Shown here piece after piece: positions 17,628 to 25,322 of a stretch of DNA of 64,000 bases. A program made the position numbers and the translations under genes. The DNA comes from Salinisphaera sp. G21_0. Lineage in GTDB: Bacteria > Pseudomonadota > Gammaproteobacteria > Pseudomonadales > Endozoicomonadaceae. Within the stretch, counting starts at the first letter, position 1. Every line of letters begins with the position of its first letter. The notes under the pieces are model-generated. The model did not search any database and was not told the DNA's origin. It worked only from the letters and a program-made list of their open reading frames with translations. The DNA is taken from positions 62,001-126,000 of the forward strand of contig NZ_JAGHQW010000010.1 of assembly GCF_017744115.1 (NCBI RefSeq), read 5' to 3'.

Positions 17628-19091
17628 ATGGAAACAGCTGAGCAGGTACTCATCATTGAAGACGCGGAGCAGCGTCGGCATGACTTCAGCACTATTTTGC
17701 AGTTTATGGGCTATCACACAGTGGCTATCGGTGCAGCCTACTGGGAAGATGCCGTTAGTGCTTATTCCCCGGAAACCTTCAGTGCCTTATTTCTAGGTGA
17801 TTTTTTACAGGCAGAAAGCTCCCTGCAGGGAATGCTCTCCAGAGTTCAGGGCTGGTGTGGTGGCGTTCCGGTCATCCGGATTGCGGAGTCACTGCCAGAC
17901 AATCTGTCGTTAGCGCTTGCCAGGCAAATCATTGCACGGGTTGACTGGCCATGCAGCAAGCCGCAACTTTTATCCAGTTTGCATTATGGTCAGGTCTATC
18001 GTGAGCAGTGGCGTCAGGCACACCAGACTGGCTACAACCAGCAGGTACAACTGTTCCGTGGACTGGTTGGCAAGAGTGAGCGTATCCGGAAAGTTAGGGC
18101 CGCCATGGCCCAGGTGGCGGATCGGGACGTCAATGTTTTGATCACCGGTGAGTCCGGCACGGGCAAAGAAGTGGTTGCCCGCAATCTTCATGAGCATTCC
18201 TATCGCAGAAGTGCGCCATTTGTTCCGGTCAATTGCGGTGCTATCCCCACAGATCTGTTGGAAAGTGAGCTCTTTGGCCATGAAAAGGGTGCTTTCACCG
18301 GTGCTGTGACCAGTCGCAAGGGACGGTTTGAACTAGCCCAGGGCGGAACACTTTTTCTTGACGAAATAGGCGATATGCCTCTGCATATGCAGGTCAAGTT
18401 GCTCAGGGTTTTGCAGGAGAGGACGTTCGAACGGGTTGGTGGAACAGAGCCCATTGAGGTGGATGTTCGAATTATTGCGGCAACCCATAAAAATCTTGAA
18501 GGTATGATCACTGAGGGAAGCTTCAGGGAAGATCTTTATTACCGTTTGAATGTATTTCCCATTGAGATGCCTTCGCTTAAAGAGCGGCCTGAAGATATTC
18601 CACTGATGATTAATGAGCTGACCCATAATATGGAGAAGCAGGCCAGGGGATCAATTCGACTCAGTTCCGCAGCAATATTATCGCTTTGTCGGCATGACTG
18701 GCCGGGAAATGTCCGGGAAATGGCCAATCTTCTGGAGCGTTTGGCGATTATGTATCCCTATGGGGTTATTGGTGTTCAGGATCTGCCAGAAAGTTTCTGT
18801 CATCTCGATTTGATCAGCCAGGAAGATGATGGTGTGGCTGATTTATTTCCGGACAGTATTCAGCCAGCCGGTGCTGCTACTTCGGAAGACCTTGCAGTAC
18901 TGCCGGTAGGAGGGTTGAACCTGAAGGAGTATCTGACCCGACTGGAAAAGAGTTTGATTCAGCAGGCGCTGAGTGACTGTAATAGCGTTGTTGCCAGGGC
19001 AGCAGACAAGTTGCAGATTCGGCGAACGACCCTGGTGGAAAAAATGCGCAAGTATGGTCTGCAGAGATATGAGGATTCTGTGAAAACCTGA
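17628..19091 (+). CDS. fleQ: Sigma-54-dependent flagellar master regulator FleQ/FlrA
   Basis: 487 aa. This enhancer-binding activator starts the flagellar transcription cascade with RpoN and in relatives responds to c-di-GMP and FleN. Residues 1-120 form a receiver-like domain typical of FleQ ([11 protein letters not shown]). The AAA+ domain (about 145-385) has Walker A GESGTGKE near 174, the sigma-54 contact motif GAFTGA near 222, Walker [11 protein letters not shown], and the arginine-finger region. A Fis-type HTH closes the protein ([22 protein letters not shown]). The sigma-54 motif is intact, so activity is likely. It stands alone before a strong terminator. No fleSR or flagellar structural genes follow. 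Confidence 0.92.
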   Translation: METAEQVLIIEDAEQRRHDFSTILQFMGYHTVAIGAAYWEDAVSAYSPETFSALFLGDFLQAESSLQGMLSRVQGWCGGVPVIRIAESLPDNLSLALARQIIARVDWPCSKPQLLSSLHYGQVYREQWRQAHQTGYNQQVQLFRGLVGKSERIRKVRAAMAQVADRDVNVLITGESGTGKEVVARNLHEHSYRRSAPFVPVNCGAIPTDLLESELFGHEKGAFTGAVTSRKGRFELAQGGTLFLDEIGDMPLHMQVKLLRVLQERTFERVGGTEPIEVDVRIIAATHKNLEGMITEGSFREDLYYRLNVFPIEMPSLKERPEDIPLMINELTHNMEKQARGSIRLSSAAILSLCRHDWPGNVREMANLLERLAIMYPYGVIGVQDLPESFCHLDLISQEDDGVADLFPDSIQPAGAATSEDLAVLPVGGLNLKEYLTRLEKSLIQQALSDCNSVVARAADKLQIRRTTLVEKMRKYGLQRYEDSVKT

Positions 19092-19103
19092 TATTCAGTG
19101 ATG

Positions 19104-19140
19104 AAAAAAAATGGCTACATATTTTTGTAGCCATTTTTTT
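19104..19140. terminator. Strong bidirectional intrinsic terminator
   Basis: AAAAAAATGGCTAC (19104-19117) pairs perfectly with GTAGCCATTTTTTT (19127-19140), loop ATATTTTT, with T runs on both strands. It lies 13 nt after the fleQ stop. Confidence 0.9.
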
Positions 19141-19142
19141 TG

Positions 19143-19684
19143 ATAACAGATTTATTCTCAGATTTACTGGGTTAGCAAATACTTTCCGGTTTTTGTTTCT
19201 GTATTGTTCTGTTGTACTTTGACTCCCTTCTGCTTCTTGCAGCTCCGCTGTTCGACAATTGTCGCTGATTGGTTTGCAGGTAATCCTTTATTTGCATATT
19301 TAATGAATGCGCTAATCAGCATCATGTCACGATCTGGTTTTTTTCTTCCCTGTTTTGTCGATCAAATGCTGCCATTTTTGCGTCACTATAAAGTGACACT
19401 GTCAAATAACTATCTTTTTAGATAGTTCAAAAAAGTGTTCAAGATATTTCCAAAGCAACCGAAAATTAATCTATGTCAAAAAAATAGCGAAATGAAATTG
19501 ATGTTGTTTTAGAAAGTCGTTAAAAAACAGGTGGTTGTGTTTTTTTATTTTTCTTTATGCATTCTTTTGGGGTTTGGTAGCTGTTTTTATTTTTCAAATC
19601 AAAGTTGGCATGTTCATTGATATGTATATTTTGTCGTTTTTCTATATGCATTTTCTGAGCAATTGAAAAATTAAAGTGAGAACG
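19143..19684. other. AT-rich intergenic region before fleN with two small palindromes
   Basis: About 540 bp without a convincing gene; a 73-codon frame here (19204-19425) has no ribosome site and odd composition. Two perfect hairpins stand out: GTCACT-ATAA-AGTGAC (about 19382-19397) and AACTATCT-TTTT-AGATAGTT (19408-19427). They could be regulator sites or leader structures for the fleN-fliA unit. No clear sigma-54 or sigma-28 promoter was recognised. Confidence 0.5.
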
Positions 19685-20542
19685 ATGGCGCAAGCAAAGA
19701 AAAGAGTGATTGCGGTTTCAGGATGTAAAGGAGGTGTTGGTAAAACCGTAGTTGCAGTAAACCTTGCCCTGGCGATGGCAAAGCTGGGTCAGCGTGTCGT
19801 TTTGATGGATGGTAATCTTTCTGTACCAGATGTTGAGTTCACCCTCGGGATGAATGAAGAAGGTTTAAAAGAACAATTGTCGTCTGATTTTATTTTTTCA
19901 TCTTCTGCTGAAGGTGAGTTCGCTACTTCGAGCTCGGGCCATCAGCAGAAAGGACTGTTGGATGGTCCTTCGGGTGTAAGGGTATTTACACCGGCTGCTC
20001 AGGGCGATTGGAAAGACAGTATCCAAATTATTCAGGCAGTAGAGTTGATTCAGGACATGGATGATCTTGCGTCAGATCTGGATACTTTGATTATTGATAC
20101 GGCTCCGGGCCTGGCCCCGGATAATGTAACTCTCATTCAGGCGGCAACAGAGGTAGTCGTTGTCGTCAGTCAGGAAGACGTGTCTGTTATTGATGCTGTT
20201 CGACAGATAAGGCTTCTGTATCGGGTTTTCAATGTTCACCAGTTTTATATTGTCGTTAATCTGGTGAGCAGTAGAAGAGGCGGTGCTAAACAGTTTGAGA
20301 AACTGCAGGAGTATCTGAAAGACGACAAACAGATAGTTTTAAGCTATCTGGGGGCAATTCCACATGATAAGACTGTAAGTGAAGCGATATTACAGCAGTC
20401 GGCACTGTTGACTGTCAGTAACGATTGTCGGGCTGCAAGAGCGTTTCACAGAATTGGACATCAGCTAGCAAAATTACCGGTGCCTGAGCCAAAAGGTCGT
20501 ATAGAATTCTTTTTGCCTGGTAGGATCAAGGAGAGGATCTAA
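19685..20542 (+). CDS. fleN: MinD/ParA-like flagellar number regulator FleN (FlhG)
   Basis: 285 aa from ATG 19685, chosen over GTG 19676 because the GTGAG at 19676-19680 serves as its ribosome site. It is a deviant-Walker ATPase that limits flagellar number by restraining FleQ. Walker A CKGGVGKT lies near residues 14-21, the A' segment is MDGNLSVPDVEFTLGM (usually LDADLGLANVDVLLG, so the first Asp is Gly here), and the switch region TLIIDTAPGL is followed by the family's VVVSQEDVSVIDA. A Ser-rich insertion near 75-90 (SSSAEGEFATSSSGHQ) is unusual. It lies 2 nt before fliA. FlhF, normally just upstream, is absent. Confidence 0.88.
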   Translation: MAQAKKRVIAVSGCKGGVGKTVVAVNLALAMAKLGQRVVLMDGNLSVPDVEFTLGMNEEGLKEQLSSDFIFSSSAEGEFATSSSGHQQKGLLDGPSGVRVFTPAAQGDWKDSIQIIQAVELIQDMDDLASDLDTLIIDTAPGLAPDNVTLIQAATEVVVVVSQEDVSVIDAVRQIRLLYRVFNVHQFYIVVNLVSSRRGGAKQFEKLQEYLKDDKQIVLSYLGAIPHDKTVSEAILQQSALLTVSNDCRAARAFHRIGHQLAKLPVPEPKGRIEFFLPGRIKERI

Positions 20543-20544
20543 AC

Positions 20545-21282
20545 ATGACAGAGACAGCACAGGACGTGCAAACCAAGTCGGCACAAAAAACGACACTGAA
20601 CATGGAAGAGATGGTGGTAAAACATCGCTCATTGGTAAAAAGAATTGCTAATCATCTCGCCGCAAGAATGCCCGCCAGTGTTCAGATTGATGATCTGGTT
20701 CAGTCAGGAATGATTGGGTTGCTTGAAGCAGCTTCAAAATATGATGCATCCAAAGGTGCCAGTTTTGAAACGTTTGCCGGTATTCGAATTCGTGGCGCAA
20801 TGCTGGACGAAATTCGAAAAGGGGACTGGGGGCCAAGATCAGTATATCGCAACAGTCGTCGTATTACTGAAGCGGTTCAGGTTGTTGAGGCGAAACTGGG
20901 AAGAGATGCCCGGGATTCTGAAGTCGCCAAAGAGCTTGATGTGAAAATCGATGAGTATTACACCATTCTGAGTGATTTAAGAGGGTGTCGTCTTTTTAGT
21001 TATGAAGAGTTATTTGATAGTGAAGAATCAAGAATGCAGGCTCGCTCAGGAGACAGGGGCCCCTCAGCAGATATTCAGGAAGAAAAATTTAAAACAGCAC
21101 TGATTGAAGCCATCGATAAACTGCCTGAAAGAGAAAAGCTGGTATTGATGCTTTATTACGATGAAGAGATGAATCTGAAAGAGATCGGTAAAGTGTTAGG
21201 GGTCAGTGAATCAAGAGTCAGCCAAATTCATTCTCAGGCTGCACTGCGTTTAAGGTCACGGCTGCAAAACTGGCTGAGTTAA
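20545..21282 (+). CDS. fliA: RNA polymerase sigma-28 factor FliA
   Basis: 245 aa. This sigma factor transcribes late flagellar and chemotaxis genes. Region 2 is clear: VKRIANHLAARMPASVQIDDLVQSGMIGLLEA and FETFAGIRIRGAMLDEIRKGDW, the FliA signature. Region 3 (about 115-160) and region 4 (LPEREKLVLMLYYDEEMNLKEIGKVLGVSESRVSQIHSQAALRLR) follow. The length is standard. AGGAG lies 11 nt upstream. It is the last gene of the fleN-fliA pair and ends inside a terminator. cheY and cheZ, which normally follow in Pseudomonas-type genomes, are not there. Confidence 0.96.
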   Translation: MTETAQDVQTKSAQKTTLNMEEMVVKHRSLVKRIANHLAARMPASVQIDDLVQSGMIGLLEAASKYDASKGASFETFAGIRIRGAMLDEIRKGDWGPRSVYRNSRRITEAVQVVEAKLGRDARDSEVAKELDVKIDEYYTILSDLRGCRLFSYEELFDSEESRMQARSGDRGPSADIQEEKFKTALIEAIDKLPEREKLVLMLYYDEEMNLKEIGKVLGVSESRVSQIHSQAALRLRSRLQNWLS

Positions 21283-21303
21283 CGTCTCAGCCACACCTTT
21301 TTT
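21272..21303 (+). terminator. Intrinsic terminator overlapping the fliA stop
   Basis: GGCTGAG (21272-21278) pairs with CTCAGCC (21286-21292), followed by ACACC and six T. The TAA stop is in the loop. Confidence 0.75.
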
Positions 21304-21524
21304 ACAGGGCAGTGACAAAATATGGTCAAGCGTCGGGAAACGGATCGTTTTCTTTTTTGATTTTGACAACGTTCAGTTGAGTTGATCTATTTTCAGAAAT
21401 ATATGCCGGTTATATGCTGCATAGCTTTGAACATTTTATTTTTAGTTTCTTATTGTTCCAAGTGAGTGGGTCTTAGCTCCATATACTTCTTTTATTAAGT
21501 TGTTTAATAACGGACCTGCATAAT

Positions 21525-21986
21525 ATGAAATGGACTTCTATCTCGACCGCCATTCTGTTGTCGGCACTCTCCTTTATTCTTCCGGCTCAGGAAGAAGCAC
21601 CAGAAGAAATTAATGGTGTGATTACCATCAATACCCACCAGGCAAAACGCCTTCATGATATTGGCGCACTCTTTATCGATGTGCGTCCCTATCAACAGTG
21701 GCAATATGGACACGTAGACGGATCTCATAGCCTTGATCTAAGGGGTGGGTTTCGTCAGCTGCTGGTTCCGGGGGTTCTGGAAAAAGAGACTCCTATCGTG
21801 ATCTATGGAAACAGCACATACCATATGAGAGGGGCTATTGGCAGTTATCTGGCCGCATTATGGGGTTATGAGCGCGTGTTCTTCCTCAGGGACGGTTATT
21901 ATTCCTGGTTAGCCCTGGATTATCCGGTGACATTGAAGTCTGATGTCGTGGGTGAGTCCTACACCACAGGGGTTATGGCGCAGTAA
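21525..21986 (+). CDS. Exported rhodanese-fold protein lacking the catalytic cysteine
   Basis: 153 aa. A signal peptide (about 1-21, ending PAQ-EE) precedes one rhodanese domain. GALFIDVRPYQQWQYGHVDGS matches the CH2A motif and a C-terminal RVFFLRDGYYSWLALDYPV matches CH2B. The active-site loop, normally CxxGxR(S/T), reads VIYGNSTYHMRGA with Gly where the cysteine should be, so sulfurtransferase activity is unlikely. It may bind or sense rather than catalyse. It lies between fliA and ccm, apparently alone. A similar position in relatives usually holds chemotaxis genes. Confidence 0.8.
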   Translation: MKWTSISTAILLSALSFILPAQEEAPEEINGVITINTHQAKRLHDIGALFIDVRPYQQWQYGHVDGSHSLDLRGGFRQLLVPGVLEKETPIVIYGNSTYHMRGAIGSYLAALWGYERVFFLRDGYYSWLALDYPVTLKSDVVGESYTTGVMAQ

Positions 21987-22151
21987 CCACGCCTTGATCC
22001 TTTCAAATACTTTCCTTCTGTACCCGTTTTCAAATGCCTTCTATCTTCACTTTCTCTAATGGGAGTGAGGATCGGTATGCCCTGAGACCCTCCCGGGCTT
22101 CTTCAATGCTTGCATTGAACAGTATTTACCCCCGCAGTCAGTAAAATTTCC

Positions 22152-22160
22152 TGATATAAT
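22152..22160 (+). promoter_or_regulatory. Extended -10 promoter upstream of ccmA
   Basis: TGATATAAT is an extended -10 (TG-n-TATAAT) about 118 nt before the ccmA start. No good -35 is visible, which extended -10 promoters do not need. The remaining 21987-22277 shows nothing else recognisable. Confidence 0.45.
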
Positions 22161-22277
22161 CGCCAACCGACGCTATTTAGGGACATCTTGGAAAGCAGGG
22201 CCTTTCATTGCTCATGGCTGTGCTGCTTTGCGAATCAGGGTCTCGGCGATACACGCTTTTGGATTCAGGAGTTCGCT

Positions 22278-22946
22278 TTGCTTAATGTGGTTCAGTTGAG
22301 CTGTGAGCGGGACGACAGGCTGCTGTTCAGCAACTTGTCCTTTCAGCTTGGTAGTGGAGAAATACTCCAGATTGAGGGGCGAAACGGTGCTGGTAAAACA
22401 TCGCTGCTTCGCATCATTGCTGGCTTTTCATCCAGTTTGAGTGGCGATATTTTCTGGAACGACCAGCCGTTATCGACAGTGTATGCTGATTTTCGTCTTG
22501 ACTGTTTTTTTCTTGGCCATAAACCAGGGCTGAAACTGGATTTGACACCTCTTGAAAACCTTGTCTGGCGAGCCAGGCTGTCCAATACCATCATCAATAG
22601 GGAAGTATTGCTCGCTGCCCTTGATCGGGTCCAGCTTGCCGGTTATGAAGATATTCCCTGTAGCCATCTATCCGCCGGGCAGTTAAGGCGGGTGGCGTTT
22701 GCCGGGTTGATTGCCAGCCCGGCACGGCTCTGGATTCTCGATGAGCCATTCACTGCGATTGATATTGAAGGCGTCTCCTGGCTGGAGAGACTCTTTGATG
22801 AGCACACTCATCAGGGAGGTATGGTGCTGGTTACCAGCCATCAACCATTAAATGATCGCCAGGGAAAACTGCGCAAGTTGAATGTGGAGCACTTTGGCGA
22901 AGAAAGGAGTGTTGATGGTGAGAGGGGGCAAGATGTCCAGGGTTGA
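22278..22946 (+). CDS. ccmA: Cytochrome c maturation heme exporter ATPase CcmA
   Basis: 222 aa from TTG 22278; this start is chosen because AGGAG lies 6 nt upstream and the protein then begins LLNVVQLSCERDDRLLF, as CcmA does. The longer frame from 22188 adds 30 unrelated residues. It is the ABC ATPase of CcmABCD, which releases holo-CcmE. Walker A is GRNGAGKT, the signature is LSAGQLRRVAF and Walker B is RLWILDEP. It is the first gene of a nine-gene ccm operon and overlaps ccmB by 32 nt. Confidence 0.93.
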   Translation: MLNVVQLSCERDDRLLFSNLSFQLGSGEILQIEGRNGAGKTSLLRIIAGFSSSLSGDIFWNDQPLSTVYADFRLDCFFLGHKPGLKLDLTPLENLVWRARLSNTIINREVLLAALDRVQLAGYEDIPCSHLSAGQLRRVAFAGLIASPARLWILDEPFTAIDIEGVSWLERLFDEHTHQGGMVLVTSHQPLNDRQGKLRKLNVEHFGEERSVDGERGQDVQG

Positions 22947-23631
22947 CCAGCCATCCATGCGGGGTTTCTCTGCCTGCCTGGCCCTTATTCGCCGGGACCT
23001 GACGCTCACGTTCCGGTCACCTGGTCAGGCGATTAATCCCATGGCGTTCTTTCTGATGGTGGCTACTTTATTTCCCCTTGGGATTGCACCGGATCGGGAG
23101 GTGTTGTCAGAACTGGCGGCTGGTGTTATCTGGATTGGTGCTCTATTAGCTGTTTTGCTGTCGCTGGACTCATTGTTTAAAAGCGACCAGGACGATGGGG
23201 CTTTGGACCAATTACTGATGTCGCCACACCCCCTGCCCTTACTGGTATTGGCCAAGGTGTTCAGTCACTGGTTAACCAGTGGTTTTTGTTTAACACTAAT
23301 GGCACCATTACTGGCCATTATGTTACATCTGCCATCAGAAGCTTTTTCCCCTCTTATGATGACGCTGTTACTGGGAACACCAGTACTCAGTCTGGCAGGA
23401 TCCATCGGTGCTGCATTAACGGTAAAAGTCCAACGCGGCGGCGTGTTGCTGACCCTGCTTTCGTTACCGCTTTACATACCGGTACTGATTTTTGCCACAG
23501 GGGCCGTTAATGCTGCAATGCAAAACATGCCGTATACCGGCCATATTCTCTGGTTGTCTGTGTTCCTGATACTTGGGGTATGTCTGGCACCGCTGGCGAT
23601 TGCCGGGGCATTAAGGGTGATTAATGAGTAA
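22915..23631 (+). CDS. ccmB: Heme exporter membrane subunit CcmB
   Basis: 239 aa from ATG 22915, which follows AAGGAG by 5 nt; ATG 22933 is also possible. This six-helix membrane protein of the CcmABCD complex has the typical opening LALIRRDLTLTFRSPGQAINPMAFFLMVATLFPLGI and LDSLFKSDQDDGALDQLLMSPHPL. It overlaps ccmA. A 145-bp gap separates it from ccmC, wider than other junctions in the operon. Confidence 0.93.
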   Translation: MVRGGKMSRVDQPSMRGFSACLALIRRDLTLTFRSPGQAINPMAFFLMVATLFPLGIAPDREVLSELAAGVIWIGALLAVLLSLDSLFKSDQDDGALDQLLMSPHPLPLLVLAKVFSHWLTSGFCLTLMAPLLAIMLHLPSEAFSPLMMTLLLGTPVLSLAGSIGAALTVKVQRGGVLLTLLSLPLYIPVLIFATGAVNAAMQNMPYTGHILWLSVFLILGVCLAPLAIAGALRVINE

Positions 23632-23776
23632 TGAATATGTTTGATACGGTAAAGAGACTTGTCTTTATTCAGGCAATTTCTTGAAAAGTGAAGAGATTTC
23701 CAGCACTCTCTGCCTGCAGAGAATCCCTGCAAAATTAGGTCGCATTGGTGGCGGCCTCAGTAAGTAGAACAAGAGT

Positions 23777-24511
23777 ATGAACTGGACGTTTTTTCATAAG
23801 TTGGGTTCTCCCAAGTGGTTTTATGATATCAGTGGTAAGTGGTTGCCCTGGCTTCAGGTGTCCTCCCTGGTGCTGATATTGGTGGCGCTTGTCTGGGGGC
23901 TGGCGTTTACCCCTCCGGATTACCTGCAGGGCAACAGTTACCGCATCATCTTTATTCATGTACCTGCTTCGTTCCTTGCCCAGTCGATATATATGATGAT
24001 GGCAACAGCCGCTGCTGTGACCCTGATCTGGCGAATCAAACTGGCGGATATGGCGCTGAAAGTCATGGCACCTGTCGGGGCTTCCTTCTGCATACTCTCT
24101 CTGGTTACCGGAGCCATCTGGGGGCAACCGACCTGGGGGACCTGGTGGGTATGGGATGCACGTCTGACCTCCATGCTTATTCTGCTCTTTCTCTATATCG
24201 GTATTATTGCCCTGCGCGGTGCCATCCACACCACAGAGGCTGCCGCAAAAGCCTGCGCCATTCTCAGCCTGGTGGGGGTGGTCAACATCCCGATCATCAA
24301 GTTTTCGGTGGACTGGTGGAATACCCTTCATCAGGGTGCCACATTGAAACTGACTGAAAAACCTTCCATGGCCCCGGAAATGCTATGGCCCCTGTTATTG
24401 GCCATTCTCGGATTTTATCTGTTTTTTACGATGGTCATGGTGCTTCGTCTACGTATAGAAATTATCAGTCGTGAAAGAAAGACCCGCTGGGTTAAAGAGC
24501 TGGTGAGTTGA
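23777..24511 (+). CDS. ccmC: Heme-handling membrane protein CcmC
   Basis: 244 aa. It loads heme onto CcmE in the periplasm. The tryptophan-rich WWD signature WGQPTWGTWWVWDARLTS lies near residue 115-132, and the flanking histidines are present (FIHVPAS near 58, TLHQGAT near 181). There are six membrane helices. Its stop shares one base with the ccmD start. Confidence 0.96.
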   Translation: MNWTFFHKLGSPKWFYDISGKWLPWLQVSSLVLILVALVWGLAFTPPDYLQGNSYRIIFIHVPASFLAQSIYMMMATAAAVTLIWRIKLADMALKVMAPVGASFCILSLVTGAIWGQPTWGTWWVWDARLTSMLILLFLYIGIIALRGAIHTTEAAAKACAILSLVGVVNIPIIKFSVDWWNTLHQGATLKLTEKPSMAPEMLWPLLLAILGFYLFFTMVMVLRLRIEIISRERKTRWVKELVS

Positions 24512-24831
24512 TGTCTATGTATTTTGACAGTTGGAGCGGTTTTCTGGTCATGGAGGGGCACGGTCTCTATGTCTGGAGTGCCTACACGATGGCTTTGGCC
24601 GTGATTGCTTACAATCTGATTGCACCGTTTATGGCAAGGCGGCGGATACTCGCACAGATAACTGCACAAGTGAGAAGACAGGAGCGATTGGTTCAAAGAA
24701 ACGTGATCGTGAATGAGGTCAGAGGTGATAACAACGAGAATCGCTCTGCCAACCCTGAAAACACACAACTAAAACATCGCCCCAGGCGACAGGAAGAAGG
24801 CTCTGAGTCTGTAGAGAGGAGTGCTCAATGA
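24511..24831 (+). CDS. ccmD: CcmD, small heme-exporter subunit with long charged tail
   Basis: 106 aa. CcmD is a single-helix protein that frees holo-CcmE from CcmABC. MYFDSWSGFLVMEGHGLYVWSAY followed by one helix and then RRR is the family pattern. At 106 aa it is about twice the usual 45-70, because of a polar C-terminal extension (about 60-106, rich in Asn, Arg, Gln, Glu). ATG 24511 overlaps the ccmC stop and the ccmE start overlaps its own end. Confidence 0.88.
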   Translation: MSMYFDSWSGFLVMEGHGLYVWSAYTMALAVIAYNLIAPFMARRRILAQITAQVRRQERLVQRNVIVNEVRGDNNENRSANPENTQLKHRPRRQEEGSESVERSAQ

Positions 24832-25322
24832 ATGCAGTTCGCAAACAGAGATTAATACTCGTATTACTGCTGCTGGCAGGCGTTGGGGTGGCAGTGGCTC
24901 TGATGTTGTTTGCGCTGCGCGAGAACATTAATCACTACTTTTCACCCGCTCAGATGGCTGCCGGTGAAGCTCCGGTAGGTCAGCGGATGCGCGGTGGTGG
25001 CCTGGTTGTTCCGGGTTCCGTTGAGCGTGATACCAAAAGCCTGAAGGTCAGTTTTCGCATCACGGATGGCGGCGGAGAAGTGACGGTGCACTACGAAGGT
25101 ATTCTGCCCGACCTGTTTGTTGAAGGCTCTGGAGTTGTTGCCCTGGGAACGCTCGGTGATGACGGTATTTTTGCCGCCACGGAGGTCCTGGCCAAGCATG
25201 ATGAAAACTATATGCCGCCGGAAGTGCAGAAAGCCATTGATGAGGCTCATCCGGGTTACACGAAGCCGACGGTTCAAACCACTGCTCAAAGTGAGCTGAG
25301 GAGTCTGCAAGATGGTAGCTGA
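24828..25322 (+). CDS. ccmE: Heme chaperone CcmE
   Basis: 164 aa. It carries heme covalently in the periplasm from CcmC to CcmF/H. It has an N-terminal membrane anchor (9-30), then an OB-fold barrel (LVVPGSVERD, VTVHYEGILPDLFVEGSGVVALG) and the heme-attachment motif LAKHDENYMPPEV, with the ligating His about 124 and Tyr about 128. Start and stop both overlap neighbours. Confidence 0.96.
   Translation: MNAVRKQRLILVLLLLAGVGVAVALMLFALRENINHYFSPAQMAAGEAPVGQRMRGGGLVVPGSVERDTKSLKVSFRITDGGGEVTVHYEGILPDLFVEGSGVVALGTLGDDGIFAATEVLAKHDENYMPPEVQKAIDEAHPGYTKPTVQTTAQSELRSLQDGS

Noticed and set aside
19204-19425. 73-codon frame in the fleQ-fleN gap
   Set aside because: No ribosome site, Cys/Phe-rich atypical composition, overlaps hairpins.
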